From: Moorella sp. Hama-1
Lineage (GTDB): Bacteria; Bacillota; DSM-521; Neomoorellales; Neomoorellaceae
Assembly: GCF_023734095.1 (NCBI RefSeq)
Contig: NZ_AP024620.1
Location: 1 to 64,000 of the forward strand
Reading direction: 5' to 3'
Length of the DNA: 64,000 bases
Shown: piece by piece, positions 1 to 11,949 of the stretch
How positions within the stretch are numbered: position 1 is the stretch's first letter
Layout: each line of letters starts with the position of its first letter
Program-made: the position numbers and the translations under genes
The notes under the pieces: model-generated
Databases searched by the model: none
Told to the model about the DNA's origin: nothing
What the model saw: only the letters and a program-made list of their open reading frames with translations

Positions 1-1329
1 TTGGCTCCCGTACAACTTGACCTGGCCTGGCAGCAGGCCCTATCCCTTTTAGAAAAACAGATTAGCCCCTCAGCCCTGGAGGCATGGTTTTATGGTGCCA
101 GGCCGGTCACCATGCAGGGTAACACCCTGGTTCTGGCGGCACCAAATGAATTCGCCCGGGATTATCTCCAAAGCCGTTATTACCCCCTGGTGCAGGAAGC
201 CCTGCAACAGGTCCTGGGACGTAAAATTATTAAAATCCAGGTTACCTGCTTCCCCCTAGGTAGTGCTGACGAGCGCGAAGATATGCCGGGTGAAGATGCC
301 AACCTGCCCCGCCTTAACCCGAAATATACCTTTGAGACCTTTGTCGTCGGCAACAGCAATCGTTTTGCCCACGCCGCCTGCCTGGCGGTAGCGGAATCGC
401 CGGCCAGCTCTTATAATCCCTTATTTATTTATGGGGGCGTTGGTCTTGGTAAGACCCATTTAATGCAGGCCATCGGCCATCGGGTCCGCCAGCATTTACC
501 AGAACTAAAAGTGATGTATATCTCTTCGGAAAAATTTACCAACGACCTGATTAATTCTATTAAAGATAAAGCCACGGAGCAGTTTCGTACCAAATACCGC
601 AATATTGACGTCCTGTTAATCGATGATATCCAGTTTCTGGCCAAGAAGGAGAGTACCCAGGAGGAATTCTTTCATACCTTTAACCATTTATATGAAGCCA
701 ATAAACAAATAATTATCTCCAGCGACCGTCCCCCAAAGGAAATACCCACCCTGGAAGACCGCCTGCGCTCGCGCTTTGAATGGGGTTTAATCACCGATAT
801 CCAACCGCCGGACCTAGAAACTCGGATGGCTATCCTGCGTAAAAAAGCAACTGACGAGGGTATTAATTTGCCTGATGAGGTTATGTTTTTTATTGCCCAA
901 AAAATTGATTCCAACATTCGCGAGCTCGAGGGAGCCCTGATTCGGGTAGCGGCTTATGCTAACTTCACTAAAAAAGAAATAACCCCGGAACTGGCGGAGG
1001 GGATTTTAAAAGATGTCCTGGATCTGGCACGGCCCAAACCTATAACCCCGCGTTTAATCCAGGAGGTCGTAGCTAATTACTTTAATTTAAAGATCGAAGA
1101 CTTTAAGGCCAAAAAAAGGACACGCTCGGTGGCTTTTCCACGCCAGATCGCCATGTATCTCTGCCGGGAGCTGACTGAGATCTCCCTGCCCGATATCGGC
1201 AAGGAATTCGGCGGCCGGGATCATACCACGGTTCTGCATGCCTATGAAAAAATACGCGGGGATCTAAATACTGATCCTTCCTTGCCCCAGGTAATCACCC
1301 AGTTAATGCAACAGATTAGAAACCAGTAA
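1..1329 (+). CDS. dnaA: Chromosomal replication initiator DnaA
   Basis: DnaA binds DnaA boxes at oriC, melts the origin and loads the helicase. The 442-residue protein has the full family layout: N-terminal domain I (about 1-80), a short linker, an AAA+ domain with Walker [10 protein letters not shown] near residues 145-153 and Walker [13 protein letters not shown] near 205, and a C-terminal DNA-binding domain with the signature [14 protein letters not shown]. The start is TTG at the first base of the window, so its ribosome-binding site and promoter lie outside. dnaN follows after 114 nt, the standard origin-proximal order. Confidence 0.97.
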   Translation: MAPVQLDLAWQQALSLLEKQISPSALEAWFYGARPVTMQGNTLVLAAPNEFARDYLQSRYYPLVQEALQQVLGRKIIKIQVTCFPLGSADEREDMPGEDANLPRLNPKYTFETFVVGNSNRFAHAACLAVAESPASSYNPLFIYGGVGLGKTHLMQAIGHRVRQHLPELKVMYISSEKFTNDLINSIKDKATEQFRTKYRNIDVLLIDDIQFLAKKESTQEEFFHTFNHLYEANKQIIISSDRPPKEIPTLEDRLRSRFEWGLITDIQPPDLETRMAILRKKATDEGINLPDEVMFFIAQKIDSNIRELEGALIRVAAYANFTKKEITPELAEGILKDVLDLARPKPITPRLIQEVVANYFNLKIEDFKAKKRTRSVAFPRQIAMYLCRELTEISLPDIGKEFGGRDHTTVLHAYEKIRGDLNTDPSLPQVITQLMQQIRNQ

Positions 1330-1378
1330 CCCACAGGCATCCCTGTTCCAGTTACGTCCCCTCGCTGTTTTACCCACA
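1327..1378 (+). promoter_or_regulatory. Possible DnaA boxes between dnaA and dnaN
   Basis: TTACCCACA at about 1370-1378 differs by one base from the consensus TTATCCACA. TAACCCACA overlapping the dnaA stop differs by two. DnaA boxes commonly occur in the dnaA-dnaN gap of Gram-positive bacteria. Only two imperfect matches are visible, so this is tentative; the main box cluster may lie upstream of the window. Confidence 0.3.
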
Positions 1379-1443
1379 TATCAACAGACCCTATTACTAC
1401 TGTTACTATAAATTCTTTTTATGATGATGAAGGAGAGAAGGCC

Positions 1444-2568
1444 ATGCAAATCCTTTGTCCTCAACCTCAACTTGTTAATGCTGTGCAAAAGGTCTACCGG
1501 GCTGTAGCTACGACGACAACCCTGCCGGCTATTACTGGTATATTACTGCAGGCCCACGATAATAACCTGACCCTGACAGGTACCGATTTGGATATGGGGA
1601 TTATTTATAAATTTTCCGTCGAGATTATGGAGGAAGGGGATTTGCTGCTGCCAGGGCGTATTTTTACGGAAATGGTCCGGCGGCTCCCACCCACTTCCCT
1701 TACCCTGCGCAGCCTTGACGCCAGTGCCGTGGAAATTGCTTACCAGCAGTCCCGGGTTCAACTTAACAGTTTTGATCCTGGCCAATTTCCTGCTTTGCCA
1801 CCGGTTGAGGGTGATTTTTCCTTTCAAGTGCCGCTAAATGTTATCAAAGACGCCATTCGTAAAGTCACCATTGCTGCCGGTAATGATGACTTGCGGAGTG
1901 TCTTTAATGGTGTCTTATGGGAGCTGGATCTTGAAGGAAGCAGGTTAAACCTGGTAGCAACTGACACCCACCGCCTGGCTCTTTATAGGGGGCAACCTCA
2001 AGGTGTCGCTCCTGGTAAAGGAGCCAGTGCCCTGGTGCCCAACCGCGCTTTGAATGAACTGGCGCGGTTGCTGCCCGGAGATGAGGGTGCCGTCAAGATA
2101 ACCCTGGGCGAAAGCCAGATCTATGCTCAGTATGAGGAACTTACCCTATATACCCGTTTACTTAGCGGTAAATTTCCCCATTACCAACAGGTTATTCCAT
2201 CAGAATATATAACAACTGTTAGTATCAATACCAGGGAATTATTGGATACAGTCGAACGAGCTACCTTACTGGCCAGGGATGAGAACAAGGCCCGGGCCCA
2301 TATTATTATCCTGCAGGTAGGGGAAAAATCTTTAAAAATAACCAGTGAAGCGGCAGAAATCGGTCACCTGGAAGAGGAGTTAACGGCCGACATCGAGGGC
2401 GAATCCCTGGAACTGGCCCTGAATGGCCGTTATTTACTGGATACCCTGCAGGTAATAGATACGGAGACAGTCATCCTGGAACTCCTGGCGCCCTTAAAAC
2501 CCGTAGTCGTCAGGCCAGCCGGCCAGGATAATTACTTCTGCCTGATCCTGCCCGTTAGGATTGGTTAA
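1444..2568 (+). CDS. dnaN: DNA polymerase III sliding clamp (beta subunit)
   Basis: The beta clamp encircles DNA and tethers the replicative polymerase and repair enzymes. The 374-residue length and three repeated clamp domains fit the family. Recognisable stretches are TDTHRLALYRG in the middle domain and the C-terminal sequence ending in the LILPVRIG tail, typical of the family (LPMRL-like in others). The ATG at 1444 follows a strong purine-rich site AAGGAGAGAAGG. The stop overlaps the start region of the S4 gene, suggesting co-transcription. Confidence 0.97.
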   Translation: MQILCPQPQLVNAVQKVYRAVATTTTLPAITGILLQAHDNNLTLTGTDLDMGIIYKFSVEIMEEGDLLLPGRIFTEMVRRLPPTSLTLRSLDASAVEIAYQQSRVQLNSFDPGQFPALPPVEGDFSFQVPLNVIKDAIRKVTIAAGNDDLRSVFNGVLWELDLEGSRLNLVATDTHRLALYRGQPQGVAPGKGASALVPNRALNELARLLPGDEGAVKITLGESQIYAQYEELTLYTRLLSGKFPHYQQVIPSEYITTVSINTRELLDTVERATLLARDENKARAHIIILQVGEKSLKITSEAAEIGHLEEELTADIEGESLELALNGRYLLDTLQVIDTETVILELLAPLKPVVVRPAGQDNYFCLILPVRIG

Positions 2569-2599
2569 AAGTGCGCCGGAGGTGATTGGCATCCAAAAG

Positions 2600-2812
2600 G
2601 TGAAGATTAACACTCCAACCATCAGGTTGGATCAGTTTTTAAAGTGGCAGGGTCTGGCGGCTACTGGAGGTCAGGCAAAAGAGTTAATAATCGCCGGTCA
2701 GGTCCAGGTGAACGGGCAGGTAGAAACCAGGCGCACTCATGAACTCGTTCCCGGCGATGAGGTGGAGGTAAAGGGTGTCCGCTTTAAGGTTGTTGCAACT
2801 CCAGCTGGTTAA
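2600..2812 (+). CDS. yaaA: S4-domain RNA-binding protein (YaaA type)
   Basis: A small S4-fold RNA-binding protein found between dnaN and recF in most Firmicutes; it is thought to act in ribosome or RNA metabolism. The S4 core is visible as IRLDQFLKWQGLAATGGQAK, then GQVQVNGQVETRR and LVPGDEVEV. I place the start at GTG 2600 (about 70 residues) because GGAGGTG lies at 2578-2584. An in-frame TTG at 2561, overlapping dnaN, would give 83 residues. The 3' end overlaps the recF start by 38 nt, so translation is probably coupled. Confidence 0.85.
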   Translation: MKINTPTIRLDQFLKWQGLAATGGQAKELIIAGQVQVNGQVETRRTHELVPGDEVEVKGVRFKVVATPAG

Positions 2813-3884
2813 CTTCCGTAGTTACAGTCACCTTACCTGGGATTGCCATTCCGGGTTAAATATTATCTGCGGTCCCAACGCCGCCGGTAAAACCAACCTT
2901 CTGGAAGCCATCGGTTACCTGGCTGTAGCCCGGTCCTTCCGACAACAGCTGGACCAGCAACTATTAGCCTGGGGAGCGACTTCCTTTCAGATCAAGGGTT
3001 TATGTTTAAGTTATGACGACGAAGTGGAAATTTTTATCAGTTACCAGCAGCACAACAAAGGGTTAACAATTAACGGGATCCGCAGTCGCCTGATGGAACT
3101 CCTGGGCGTTTTCCCCGGTATCTACTTTGGTCCTGACGACCTGAACCTGATCAAGGGCGGTCCGTCCCAGCGGCGCCAGTTCCTGGATCGGGAAATCAGC
3201 ATGGGCGATCGCCTCTACTGCCGCAGTTTGCAAGAATACCGACGTATCCTGCTGCAGCGTAACCTTTTACTACGGGCCCTGAAGGCGGGAAGGGGTAAGG
3301 CTGCCGAGCTGGAACCCTGGGATATCCAACTGCTGCAGGCCGGCCAGAGAATTATGGCTAAAAGGGAAGGATTTTTACAGGCCCTGGAACCCCTGGCTGC
3401 AGATTTATTTCAGAAGATGGCCGGTGGTGAAAAACTGGCCCTGACTTACCGGCCGGGGGTGGGCGATCGCCAGGAATGGGAGGACCGGTTACAATCCGGC
3501 CGCGAAAGGGAGATCCAGGCCGGGATGACCCTCTTTGGGCCCCACCGGGACGACTTTAGCGTTACCTTTAGCGGCCACGAAGCTCGCTACTTTGCCTCCC
3601 AGGGCCAGCAAAGAACAATGGTCCTGGCCTTGAAACTGGCGGAAGCCCGTTATTACCGGGAGATGCTGGGGGTCATGCCTGTTCTGCTCCTGGATGACGT
3701 TTTTTCCGAGCTCGATGACCAGCGCCAGCAAGCATTATTGGAACTCCTGGCAGTAGCCGATCAGGCCTTTTTGACGACCACGGAGATCAGTTTATTACCG
3801 GAGCGACTTATAAAACAGGCCAGTATCTGGGCATTATCCAGGGGAGGGGAACCCCGGCTGATTTCCGGCCCAGATGGGAAATGA
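2775..3884 (+). CDS. recF: DNA replication and repair protein RecF
   Basis: RecF is an SMC/ABC-like ATPase that acts with RecO and RecR to load RecA at gaps. The 369-residue protein has Walker A GPNAAGKTNLLEA near residues 34-46, the signature ASQGQQRTMVLALKLAE and Walker B LLLDDVFSELDD near the C-terminus. The GTG start at 2775 lies inside the S4 gene; the following LQLVNFRSYSHL is the conserved RecF N-terminus. The gene belongs to the dnaA-gyrA origin block. Confidence 0.96.
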   Translation: MSALRLLQLQLVNFRSYSHLTWDCHSGLNIICGPNAAGKTNLLEAIGYLAVARSFRQQLDQQLLAWGATSFQIKGLCLSYDDEVEIFISYQQHNKGLTINGIRSRLMELLGVFPGIYFGPDDLNLIKGGPSQRRQFLDREISMGDRLYCRSLQEYRRILLQRNLLLRALKAGRGKAAELEPWDIQLLQAGQRIMAKREGFLQALEPLAADLFQKMAGGEKLALTYRPGVGDRQEWEDRLQSGREREIQAGMTLFGPHRDDFSVTFSGHEARYFASQGQQRTMVLALKLAEARYYREMLGVMPVLLLDDVFSELDDQRQQALLELLAVADQAFLTTTEISLLPERLIKQASIWALSRGGEPRLISGPDGK

Positions 3885-3933
3885 CTATATCTCAAGTGAG
3901 GACTAAGAAAGGGGCTGGATTACCTCGCAAACC

Positions 3934-4086
3934 TTATTTTCGGAGGAGCCGACCATGGTGGCGGATCACCACCAACGAAGGAAAGAAATGAGAGGCGGGC
4001 AAGTTTTAATCTGAAACTGGCGCAGCCAGTTTCGACAAGCCTCCCACCTCTCACCTCCAACCCACACATCTCATTTCGGAGGAGGC
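3934..4086 (+). repeat. Dispersed SD-flanked repeat, copy A1 (upstream of remB-like gene)
   Basis: The intergenic segment starts with TTTTCGGAGGAG and ends with TTTCGGAGGAG, so direct repeats carrying a Shine-Dalgarno motif bound it. Inside is a perfect hairpin with arms GAAACTGGC (4013-4021) and GCCAGTTTC (4025-4033), then a CCTCCCACCTCTCACC tract. GAAATGAGA near 3985 can pair with TCTCATTTC near 4070. Closely similar segments occur at 48238-48385, 59430-59571 and 63021-63120. The terminal GGAGGAG serves as the ribosome-binding site of the next gene. Confidence 0.85.
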
Positions 4087-4093
4087 GTTAAGT

Positions 4094-4342
4094 ATGTACC
4101 TGCATATTGGCAACGATACGGTAGTCCCTTACCAGGAAATAATCGCCATTATCGACCTGAATACAGCCGGCCGGGCGGCAGCCACCAGGGAGTTTCTAGA
4201 GATGCTAAACGAGAAGGCCCAGCGTGATTCCGGAACCGGTGAAATCAAATCCTGTATCGTCACCGATAAAGAAATATATTACTCCACCATCTCCTCGGGA
4301 ACCCTGATGAAGCGGGCTACGACCTTTGATTTCTCTGATTAA
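4094..4342 (+). CDS. remB: RemA/RemB-family regulator (DUF370)
   Basis: An 82-residue DUF370 protein in the position of Bacillus yaaB/remB, between recF and gyrB. RemA/RemB-family proteins are small DNA-binding regulators of matrix and osmoprotection genes in Bacillus; the role here is inferred from family and synteny. The sequence begins MYLHIGNDTVVPYQEIIAII and ends with the KSCIVTDKEIYYSTISS region typical of the family. The ATG at 4094 follows GGAGGAGG supplied by the end of the upstream repeat, 7-8 nt away. Confidence 0.85.
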   Translation: MYLHIGNDTVVPYQEIIAIIDLNTAGRAAATREFLEMLNEKAQRDSGTGEIKSCIVTDKEIYYSTISSGTLMKRATTFDFSD

Positions 4343-4394
4343 AGAGCTGAACGCCTATGCCTAAGCTGGCACAATTAACTTCCTACCTCCAGGC

Positions 4395-4424
4395 TTGAAT
4401 CCAGTATTGATTATATGCTATATT
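4395..4424 (+). promoter_or_regulatory. Candidate sigma-A promoter for gyrB
   Basis: TTGAAT (4395-4400) and TATATT (4419-4424) are separated by 18 bp, about 20 nt before the gyrB start. Fair but not perfect match; another -10 choice, TATGCT, is possible. Confidence 0.45.
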
Positions 4425-4442
4425 TGTTGAGGTAAAGATTAG

Positions 4443-6362
<1,920 letters not shown>

Positions 6363-6394
6363 CTATAGTTTAGCTGCGGTGGGGTAGTTTCTTT

Positions 6395-6420
6395 CGGGGG
6401 TGAGGCCCCCGTTTTCCTTT
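6395..6420 (+). terminator. Rho-independent terminator after gyrB
   Basis: CGGGGG and CCCCCG pair around the loop TGAGG and are followed by TTTTCCTTT. It lies 33 nt after the gyrB stop and may partly uncouple gyrB from gyrA. The following 150 nt to gyrA show no clear further signal. Confidence 0.75.
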
Positions 6421-6570
6421 AGTTCGCCGCGGGTGAGAGTACCGGGTAATGGCAATTCATAGGACCTGCAGCGAACGGTCAGGCCGTCCCCTGGCGTATG
6501 CCGGCAAAAAGTATGGCAGCAAGAAACAGCAACATAGTTTGCCAGGTATAGAACAGGCAGAGAAGCAAGG

Positions 6571-9012
6571 TTGAAGGAAGGTGGAAATTACTTGGCCCTG
6601 GAAACCGGCGGGAAAATAATGCCCGTAGTTTTAGAAGAAGAAATGAAGCGGTCCTACATCGATTACGCCATGAGCGTCATCGTCGGCCGCGCCTTACCCG
6701 ATGTGCGCGATGGTTTAAAACCGGTCCACCGCCGCATCCTCTACGCCATGTATGAAGAAGGCTTGACCCCGGATAAGGCCTATAAAAAATCGGCGGTGGT
6801 CGTGGGTACCGTCCTGGCCCGCTATCATCCCCACGGGGACGCCGCCGTCTATGAAACCATGGTCCGGCTGGCCCAGGACTTTGCCTGCCGCTACCCCCTG
6901 GTAGACGGCCACGGCAACTTTGGTTCAGTTGACGGCGATTCCCCGGCGGCCATGCGTTATACCGAGGCCCGTTTGTCCAAACTGGCCCTGACCATGCTGG
7001 CCGATATTGATAAAGAGACTGTTGATTTTATCGATAACTATGACGGCAGCTTAAAAGAGCCGGTGGTTTTACCGGCGCGCATTCCCCAATTGTTAGTAAA
7101 TGGTTCGGCCGGTATCGCCGTGGGTATGGCCACCAACATCCCTCCCCATAACCTGGGAGAGGTAATCGATGCCTTGATCCTGCTCATTGATAAACCCGAT
7201 GCCGATCTCAAGGATATTACCAGGATTATCAAGGGACCCGATTTTCCTACGGCAGGGTTGATTATCGGCCGTGAGGGGATCCGGAATGCCTATCGTACCG
7301 GGCGGGGCAGCATCAAGGTCCGGGCCCGGGCCCAGGTGGAAACCCTGAGCAACGGTAAGAGCCAGATTGTCGTCACCGAGATCCCCTATCAGGTGAACAA
7401 GGCCCGCCTGGTCCAGACCATCGGCGAGCTGGTCCGGGAAAAGAAAATAGACGGCATCACCGAGCTGCGGGACGAATCCGACCGGACCGGTATGCGCATT
7501 GTTATCGAACTGCGCCGGGACGTTCAGCCCCGGGTGATCTTAAACCAGCTTTATAAGCACACCCAGATGCAGGAGAACTTTGGGGTGATCATGCTGGCCC
7601 TGGTGGACGGCCGGCCGCGGGTCCTCAACTTGCGGGAGATGCTGACCCTCTACCTAGATCACCAGAAGGAGGTTATCACCCGCCGGACCCGTTACCTCCT
7701 GGCCCAGGCCGAGGCCCGGGCCCATATTGTCGCCGGCCTGCGGATAGCCATCCAGTTCCTGGATGAAGTAATTCGTATTATCCGCCAGTCCCCCAACGAG
7801 CCCGAGGCCTGCCAGAATTTGATGGAGCGCTTTCAGTTGAGCGATAAGCAGGCCAAGGCCATTGTCGATATGCGCCTGGGTCGCTTGACAGCCCTGGAGA
7901 GGGAGAAACTGGAGGAAGAGTGGCAGGAATTGCAAAAACGCATTGCCTATTATAAAGAAGTTCTGGCCAGCGAAGCCAAAGTCTATGGTATCGTCCGGGA
8001 AGAACTCCTGGAGATAAAAGGTAAATTCGCCGACCAGCGCCGGACCCAGATTGTCCTTGAAGAGGAAAACCTGGAGCTGGAGGATCTCATTGCCCAGGAG
8101 GATATCGTGGTCACCCTGACCCACCGGGGCTATATTAAACGCCAGCCGGTGGATACCTACCGCAGCCAGAAGCGGGGCGGCCGCGGCATCCAGGCTATGG
8201 GCACCCGGGAAGAAGACATGGTCAGGGACATCTTCGTCACCACCACCTATCACTACCTGCTCTTCTTTACCAACCAGGGCCGGGTTTTCCGCCTGCGGGG
8301 CCATGAGATACCCGAGGCCGGCCGCCAGGCCCGGGGTACGCCCCTGGTCAACCTGATCTACCTGAACAAAGGTGAAACCATCACGGCCGTTATTCCCATT
8401 CGCGACCTGGAAGAAGACGCTTACCTGTTTATGGCCACCAGGCAGGGCATAATTAAAAAGACGCGCCTGGGTGAGTATAACACCTCCCGGCGGGACGGCT
8501 TGATTGCCATTAACCTGGAGGAGGGCGATGAACTCGTTGGTGTCCTGCGGACGGAAGGGAAAAATGAGGTCATGCTGGTGACGCGCCAGGGCAAGGCCAT
8601 CCGCTTCAGTGAAGACGACGTGAGGCCTATGGGCCGGGTAGCCCGGGGCGTTAAAGGCATTACCCTGGAGGGCGAGGATCAGGTCGTCGGCCTAGTGAAA
8701 GTTAAAGAGGAGGCCGAGCTGGTAGTCGTCTCTGAGAAGGGTTTTGGCAAGCGCACCGCCCTGGAAGAGTACCGTGCCCAGAGCCGGGGCGGTAAAGGTA
8801 TAATAACCATGAACGTCACCAGCCGCACCGGTCCGGTAGCGGCGGTAACCATGGCTAAACTTGATGATGAGTTGATGCTTATTTCCGCTGAAGGTATCCT
8901 CATTCGTCTAGGGGTCGAGGATATCTCCCGCCAGGGCCGCAGCACCCAGGGCGTAACCCTGATGCGCCTGGAACCCAGTGATCGGGTGGTAGCCATGGCT
9001 CGTGTACAGTAA
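6571..9012 (+). CDS. gyrA: DNA gyrase subunit A
   Basis: Breakage-reunion subunit of gyrase. The active-site tyrosine lies in [10 protein letters not shown] (about residue 130 from the first start). The N-terminal region [17 protein letters not shown] is the quinolone-pocket neighbourhood. The C-terminal half has the beta-pinwheel repeats, including the GyrA box QKRGGRG near 8166. Of three possible starts, TTG 6571 gives 813 residues; TTG 6592 has the best ribosome-binding site (AAGGAAGGTGG, 7 nt upstream); ATG 6619 is also in frame. No terminator is evident after the stop. Confidence 0.97.
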   Translation: MKEGGNYLALETGGKIMPVVLEEEMKRSYIDYAMSVIVGRALPDVRDGLKPVHRRILYAMYEEGLTPDKAYKKSAVVVGTVLARYHPHGDAAVYETMVRLAQDFACRYPLVDGHGNFGSVDGDSPAAMRYTEARLSKLALTMLADIDKETVDFIDNYDGSLKEPVVLPARIPQLLVNGSAGIAVGMATNIPPHNLGEVIDALILLIDKPDADLKDITRIIKGPDFPTAGLIIGREGIRNAYRTGRGSIKVRARAQVETLSNGKSQIVVTEIPYQVNKARLVQTIGELVREKKIDGITELRDESDRTGMRIVIELRRDVQPRVILNQLYKHTQMQENFGVIMLALVDGRPRVLNLREMLTLYLDHQKEVITRRTRYLLAQAEARAHIVAGLRIAIQFLDEVIRIIRQSPNEPEACQNLMERFQLSDKQAKAIVDMRLGRLTALEREKLEEEWQELQKRIAYYKEVLASEAKVYGIVREELLEIKGKFADQRRTQIVLEEENLELEDLIAQEDIVVTLTHRGYIKRQPVDTYRSQKRGGRGIQAMGTREEDMVRDIFVTTTYHYLLFFTNQGRVFRLRGHEIPEAGRQARGTPLVNLIYLNKGETITAVIPIRDLEEDAYLFMATRQGIIKKTRLGEYNTSRRDGLIAINLEEGDELVGVLRTEGKNEVMLVTRQGKAIRFSEDDVRPMGRVARGVKGITLEGEDQVVGLVKVKEEAELVVVSEKGFGKRTALEEYRAQSRGGKGIITMNVTSRTGPVAAVTMAKLDDELMLISAEGILIRLGVEDISRQGRSTQGVTLMRLEPSDRVVAMARVQ

Positions 9013-9302
9013 CACTTCATTTAACGGCAACTTCTGGAGTATAATTAAATAGTTATTGCCCGGAGGTTGTTGCTGTAGTAGAATTGAGAGGTAGATTTTA
9101 ATAACTGCACGCAATAAAGCCCTACCGCCGGCGATTCCCGGGGGAATAGGGCCGTAGAAGTAACCGGCGGGCTGGGGGCCGCCGAGGGGGGTTTTATTCT
9201 GGTAGGCAATATCCCGCCGGGATAACTGGTGGTTTGAAAGCGACCTCCAGGGTAATTCTGACTAAAATGTTTAAGTGTAATATTATCAGGGGGGATTTGT
9301 CG

Positions 9303-10193
9303 ATGGCAGCAGCAGAAGTAGGAACCTGGACGGTCAAAAAGGGCCTGGCCGAGATGTTAAAGGGCGGCGTCATTATGGACGTCACCACCCCGGAGCAGGC
9401 TAAAATAGCCGAAGAAGCCGGCGCCTGCGCCGTCATGGCCCTGGAACGGGTACCGGCGGATATCAGGGCCGCCGGGGGCGTCGCCCGCATGGCTGACCCG
9501 ACGATTATTAAACGGATTATGGATGCCGTCTCTATTCCGGTCATGGCCAAGGCCCGGATCGGCCACTTCGTTGAGGCCCAGATCCTGGAGGCTCTGGGGG
9601 TTGACTATATTGACGAGAGCGAAGTCCTGACCCCGGCCGATGAGGACTTCCATATCAATAAACACGAGTTCAAGGTGCCCTTCGTTTGTGGCGCCCGCAA
9701 CCTGGGCGAGGCCCTGCGGCGTATCGGCGAAGGGGCGGCCATGATCCGCACCAAGGGCGAACCCGGCACCGGCAATGTGGTGGAGGCCGTCCGCCATATG
9801 CGCCGGGTCATGGGCGAGATCCGCCGCCTGCAGAACCTGCCCGACGAGGAACTGATGACCTTTGCCAAGGAGATCCAGGCTCCTTATGAGCTGGTAAAGC
9901 TGGTTAAAGAGCTGGGCCGGTTGCCGGTAGTCAACTTCGCCGCTGGTGGCATCGCCACTCCAGCCGACGCGGCTTTGATGATGCAACTGGGCTCCGATGG
10001 TATCTTTGTCGGCTCCGGTATTTTTAAATCCAGCGACCCGGCGAAGCGCGCCCGGGCCATCGTCGCCGCCACCACTCACTTCCGCGAGCCGGAAGTCCTG
10101 GCCGAGGTTTCCCGGGACCTGGGTGAAGCCATGCCTGGCCTGGAAATCGCTACCATTAAACCCGAAGAGCGCATGCAGGAGCGCGGCTGGTAG
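9303..10193 (+). CDS. pdxS: Pyridoxal 5'-phosphate synthase, PdxS lyase subunit
   Basis: PdxS makes PLP from ribose-5-phosphate, glyceraldehyde-3-phosphate and ammonia supplied by PdxT. The 296-residue TIM barrel shows the family sequences [30 protein letters not shown] with a catalytic lysine, and [15 protein letters not shown]. The start is ATG 9303 after AGGGGGGA; an in-frame extension to 9234 has no support. The 290-nt upstream gap contains TATAAT at 9040-9045 but no convincing -35. pdxT follows 179 nt downstream. Confidence 0.97.
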   Translation: MAAAEVGTWTVKKGLAEMLKGGVIMDVTTPEQAKIAEEAGACAVMALERVPADIRAAGGVARMADPTIIKRIMDAVSIPVMAKARIGHFVEAQILEALGVDYIDESEVLTPADEDFHINKHEFKVPFVCGARNLGEALRRIGEGAAMIRTKGEPGTGNVVEAVRHMRRVMGEIRRLQNLPDEELMTFAKEIQAPYELVKLVKELGRLPVVNFAAGGIATPADAALMMQLGSDGIFVGSGIFKSSDPAKRARAIVAATTHFREPEVLAEVSRDLGEAMPGLEIATIKPEERMQERGW

Positions 10194-10372
10194 CATTATT
10201 ACCAGGCACTGTGCTGGCGCATATAGCACTGCCGACGCATGGTCCAGGGTGCTACTGCGCTTATCATAGGCCGGAGTCCTGGCTGGCAGTAGTTATAATG
10301 ATTTTCGCCACGCCGGGCCGGCGCCGGTTCAAGCCGGTTAAAGATGGATTGAGGTAAAGAGGCGAGTTAAGT

Positions 10373-10945
10373 ATGAAAATCGGCGTACTGGCCATGCAGG
10401 GCGCCTTCCGCGAACACATCAAATCCCTGGCGGCCCTGGGGGTCCAGGGGGTGGAGATTCGTCACGCCAACCAGCTTGAAGGCCTGGCCGGCCTGATCAT
10501 CCCCGGGGGGGAGAGTACCACTATTGGTAAGTTAATGGTTGAATTCAACCTGCTGGAGCCCGTCCGTCACCTGGCCGAGGAGGGGCTACCTATTTTCGGC
10601 ACCTGCGCCGGCATGGTCCTGCTGGCCCGGGATATCATCGGCAGCGACCAGCCCCGCCTGGGGCTCATGAAAGCCCGTGTCCAGCGCAACGCCTTCGGCC
10701 GCCAGGTAGCCAGCTTTGAAACCGATCTGGATATTCCCGTCCTGGGGCCGGAACCCTTCCACGCCGTTTTTATCCGGGCGCCTTATTTAGAAGCAGTGGA
10801 GCCACCGGCCGAAGTCCTGGCCACCTTCAACGACAAAATCGTCATGGCCCGTCAGGGTAATCTCCTGGCGACGGCCTTTCACCCGGAGTTGACCGAAGAT
10901 TTACGGGTGCACCGGTACTTTCTGGAGATGATTAAGAAGGGTTAA
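10373..10945 (+). CDS. pdxT: PLP synthase glutaminase subunit PdxT
   Basis: Class I glutaminase that hydrolyses glutamine and channels ammonia to PdxS. The 190-residue protein has the oxyanion-strand GGESTT (about 45-50), nucleophile Cys78 in GTCAGM, and the His-Glu pair in FHPELTED near the C-terminus. ATG 10373 follows AGAGGCGAG. The stop lies inside the first arm of a rho-independent terminator, ending the pdxST unit. Confidence 0.96.
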   Translation: MKIGVLAMQGAFREHIKSLAALGVQGVEIRHANQLEGLAGLIIPGGESTTIGKLMVEFNLLEPVRHLAEEGLPIFGTCAGMVLLARDIIGSDQPRLGLMKARVQRNAFGRQVASFETDLDIPVLGPEPFHAVFIRAPYLEAVEPPAEVLATFNDKIVMARQGNLLATAFHPELTEDLRVHRYFLEMIKKG

Positions 10946-10964
10946 CAACAGCCCTTCTTTTTTT
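10935..10964 (+). terminator. Rho-independent terminator of pdxST
   Basis: AGAAGGG (10935-10941) pairs with CCCTTCT (10952-10958), followed by a run of T to 10964. It overlaps the pdxT stop codon. Confidence 0.85.
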
Positions 10965-11117
10965 ATAACAAGGTACAAGCCCTCTATTTCAATGCTTACC
11001 GGGAAAGGTTGCGAAATAAGTGCTATAACTTGGCTGTCGGGAAAAATAGCAAGGTATACACTAATAGCTTTTTATGGTAGAATATAGTTAAGCTTTTATT
11101 AAAAGAAGGTGATATCT

Positions 11118-11390
11118 ATGAGTGCCCTGGAGTTTTTTAAAGACGAGATCAAAGAATACGCCAGGCTAAAAATTATTTCGGAAATGGCTCTTGTCAAGGA
11201 ACATATAAGGCTACTTGAGCAAAAGCATAGTTGTAATCTCAAAGGAATGGAAAACAAAATAGCAGAGGGAAAAGAGAGCTTCGATTTGTGGGATGATTAT
11301 ATGGAGATGAAAGCATATCACCATAGTCTGGAAGAACTAAAGAATAAAGTCAAGGAACTTGATCATGTTAAAGATATTAAAATTACTTGA
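11118..11390 (+). CDS. Small helical protein, probable antitoxin of a TumE-type pair
   Basis: A 90-residue, charged, mostly helical protein with no domain I can name. The C-terminal half (residues about 55-85, MKAYHHSLEELKNKVKEL) looks like a coiled coil. ATG 11118 follows AGAAGGTGAT. The gene overlaps the next one by 26 nt, and the next encodes a DUF6516/TumE-like toxin, so an antitoxin role is inferred from position. Local base composition is clearly more AT-rich than the neighbouring housekeeping genes, consistent with acquisition. Confidence 0.6.
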   Translation: MSALEFFKDEIKEYARLKIISEMALVKEHIRLLEQKHSCNLKGMENKIAEGKESFDLWDDYMEMKAYHHSLEELKNKVKELDHVKDIKIT

Positions 11391-11715
11391 TCAATGCTCA
11401 GCTGTGGCATCCTACGAGATCCAGGACTTTAAACAGGGGACGGACTTTTATTTCCTTAAGGTTCGGTGTGAATTTAAAAATGATACCCTTCTTTATATAA
11501 GACAATATGTTTCTGATGATGAATATAATTATTCCTACCACTGGCAAAATAAAGAGGGAGATATAATCGTTAGATGGGATAATGCGCCCCACCATAGAGA
11601 TATAATTACTTTCCCTCATCATAAACATGTGGGCGCAAATATAATGGCTTCAGCTGAGATTGGTATAGAAGATGTGCTACGTTATATAACAATGATGCTC
11701 TCGTCACCTGAATAA
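11365..11715 (+). CDS. TumE/DUF6516-like toxin
   Basis: A 117-residue protein with the hallmarks of the DUF6516 family: a central HWQNKEGDIIVRWDNAPHH stretch followed by FPHHKHVG, and a C-terminal helix IEDVLRYITMML. Some family members are reported as toxins of TumE-TumA modules; the biochemical target is unknown to me. ATG 11365 has AAGGAA upstream, within the 3' end of the partner gene, so translation is probably coupled. Usual partners carry an HTH domain; this partner does not appear to. Confidence 0.65.
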   Translation: MLKILKLLDQCSAVASYEIQDFKQGTDFYFLKVRCEFKNDTLLYIRQYVSDDEYNYSYHWQNKEGDIIVRWDNAPHHRDIITFPHHKHVGANIMASAEIGIEDVLRYITMMLSSPE

Positions 11716-11733
11716 TAATCTTTTATAAAAAAG

Positions 11734-11754
11734 CAGCCGGGCGGGCTGTTTTTT
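11734..11754 (+). terminator. Rho-independent terminator of the TA pair
   Basis: CAGCC (11734-11738) and GGCTG (11744-11748) form the stem, followed by TTTTTT. Confidence 0.75.
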
Positions 11755-11949
11755 ATTACCTATTATCAGTCATCGCCAGGGAAACTATAGCACCCCTTTT
11801 GCTTAGCGCAGCCCGGGAGGCTTCAGTGCCGGTGGTGGTCTATTTTTTTAAAAAGTAACCCCAATTAGCAGGATTTCTAAAGAGAGTGTCGAATATATGA
11901 CAACGATAGACAAAGACAACGTTAACAAGTCTGAGGAGTAAGGTTTATT

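Noticed and set aside
7654-8304. 216-codon open frame antisense to gyrA
   Set aside because: Lies wholly inside gyrA and shows no conserved motif.
9013-9302. Riboswitch or regulator site upstream of pdxS
   Set aside because: GC-rich stretches and a lone TATAAT are visible, but no known motif or convincing promoter pair.
9357-10229. 290-codon open frame antisense to pdxS
   Set aside because: pdxS is certain on the plus strand; the antisense frame is a by-product of its codon use and has no recognisable domain.
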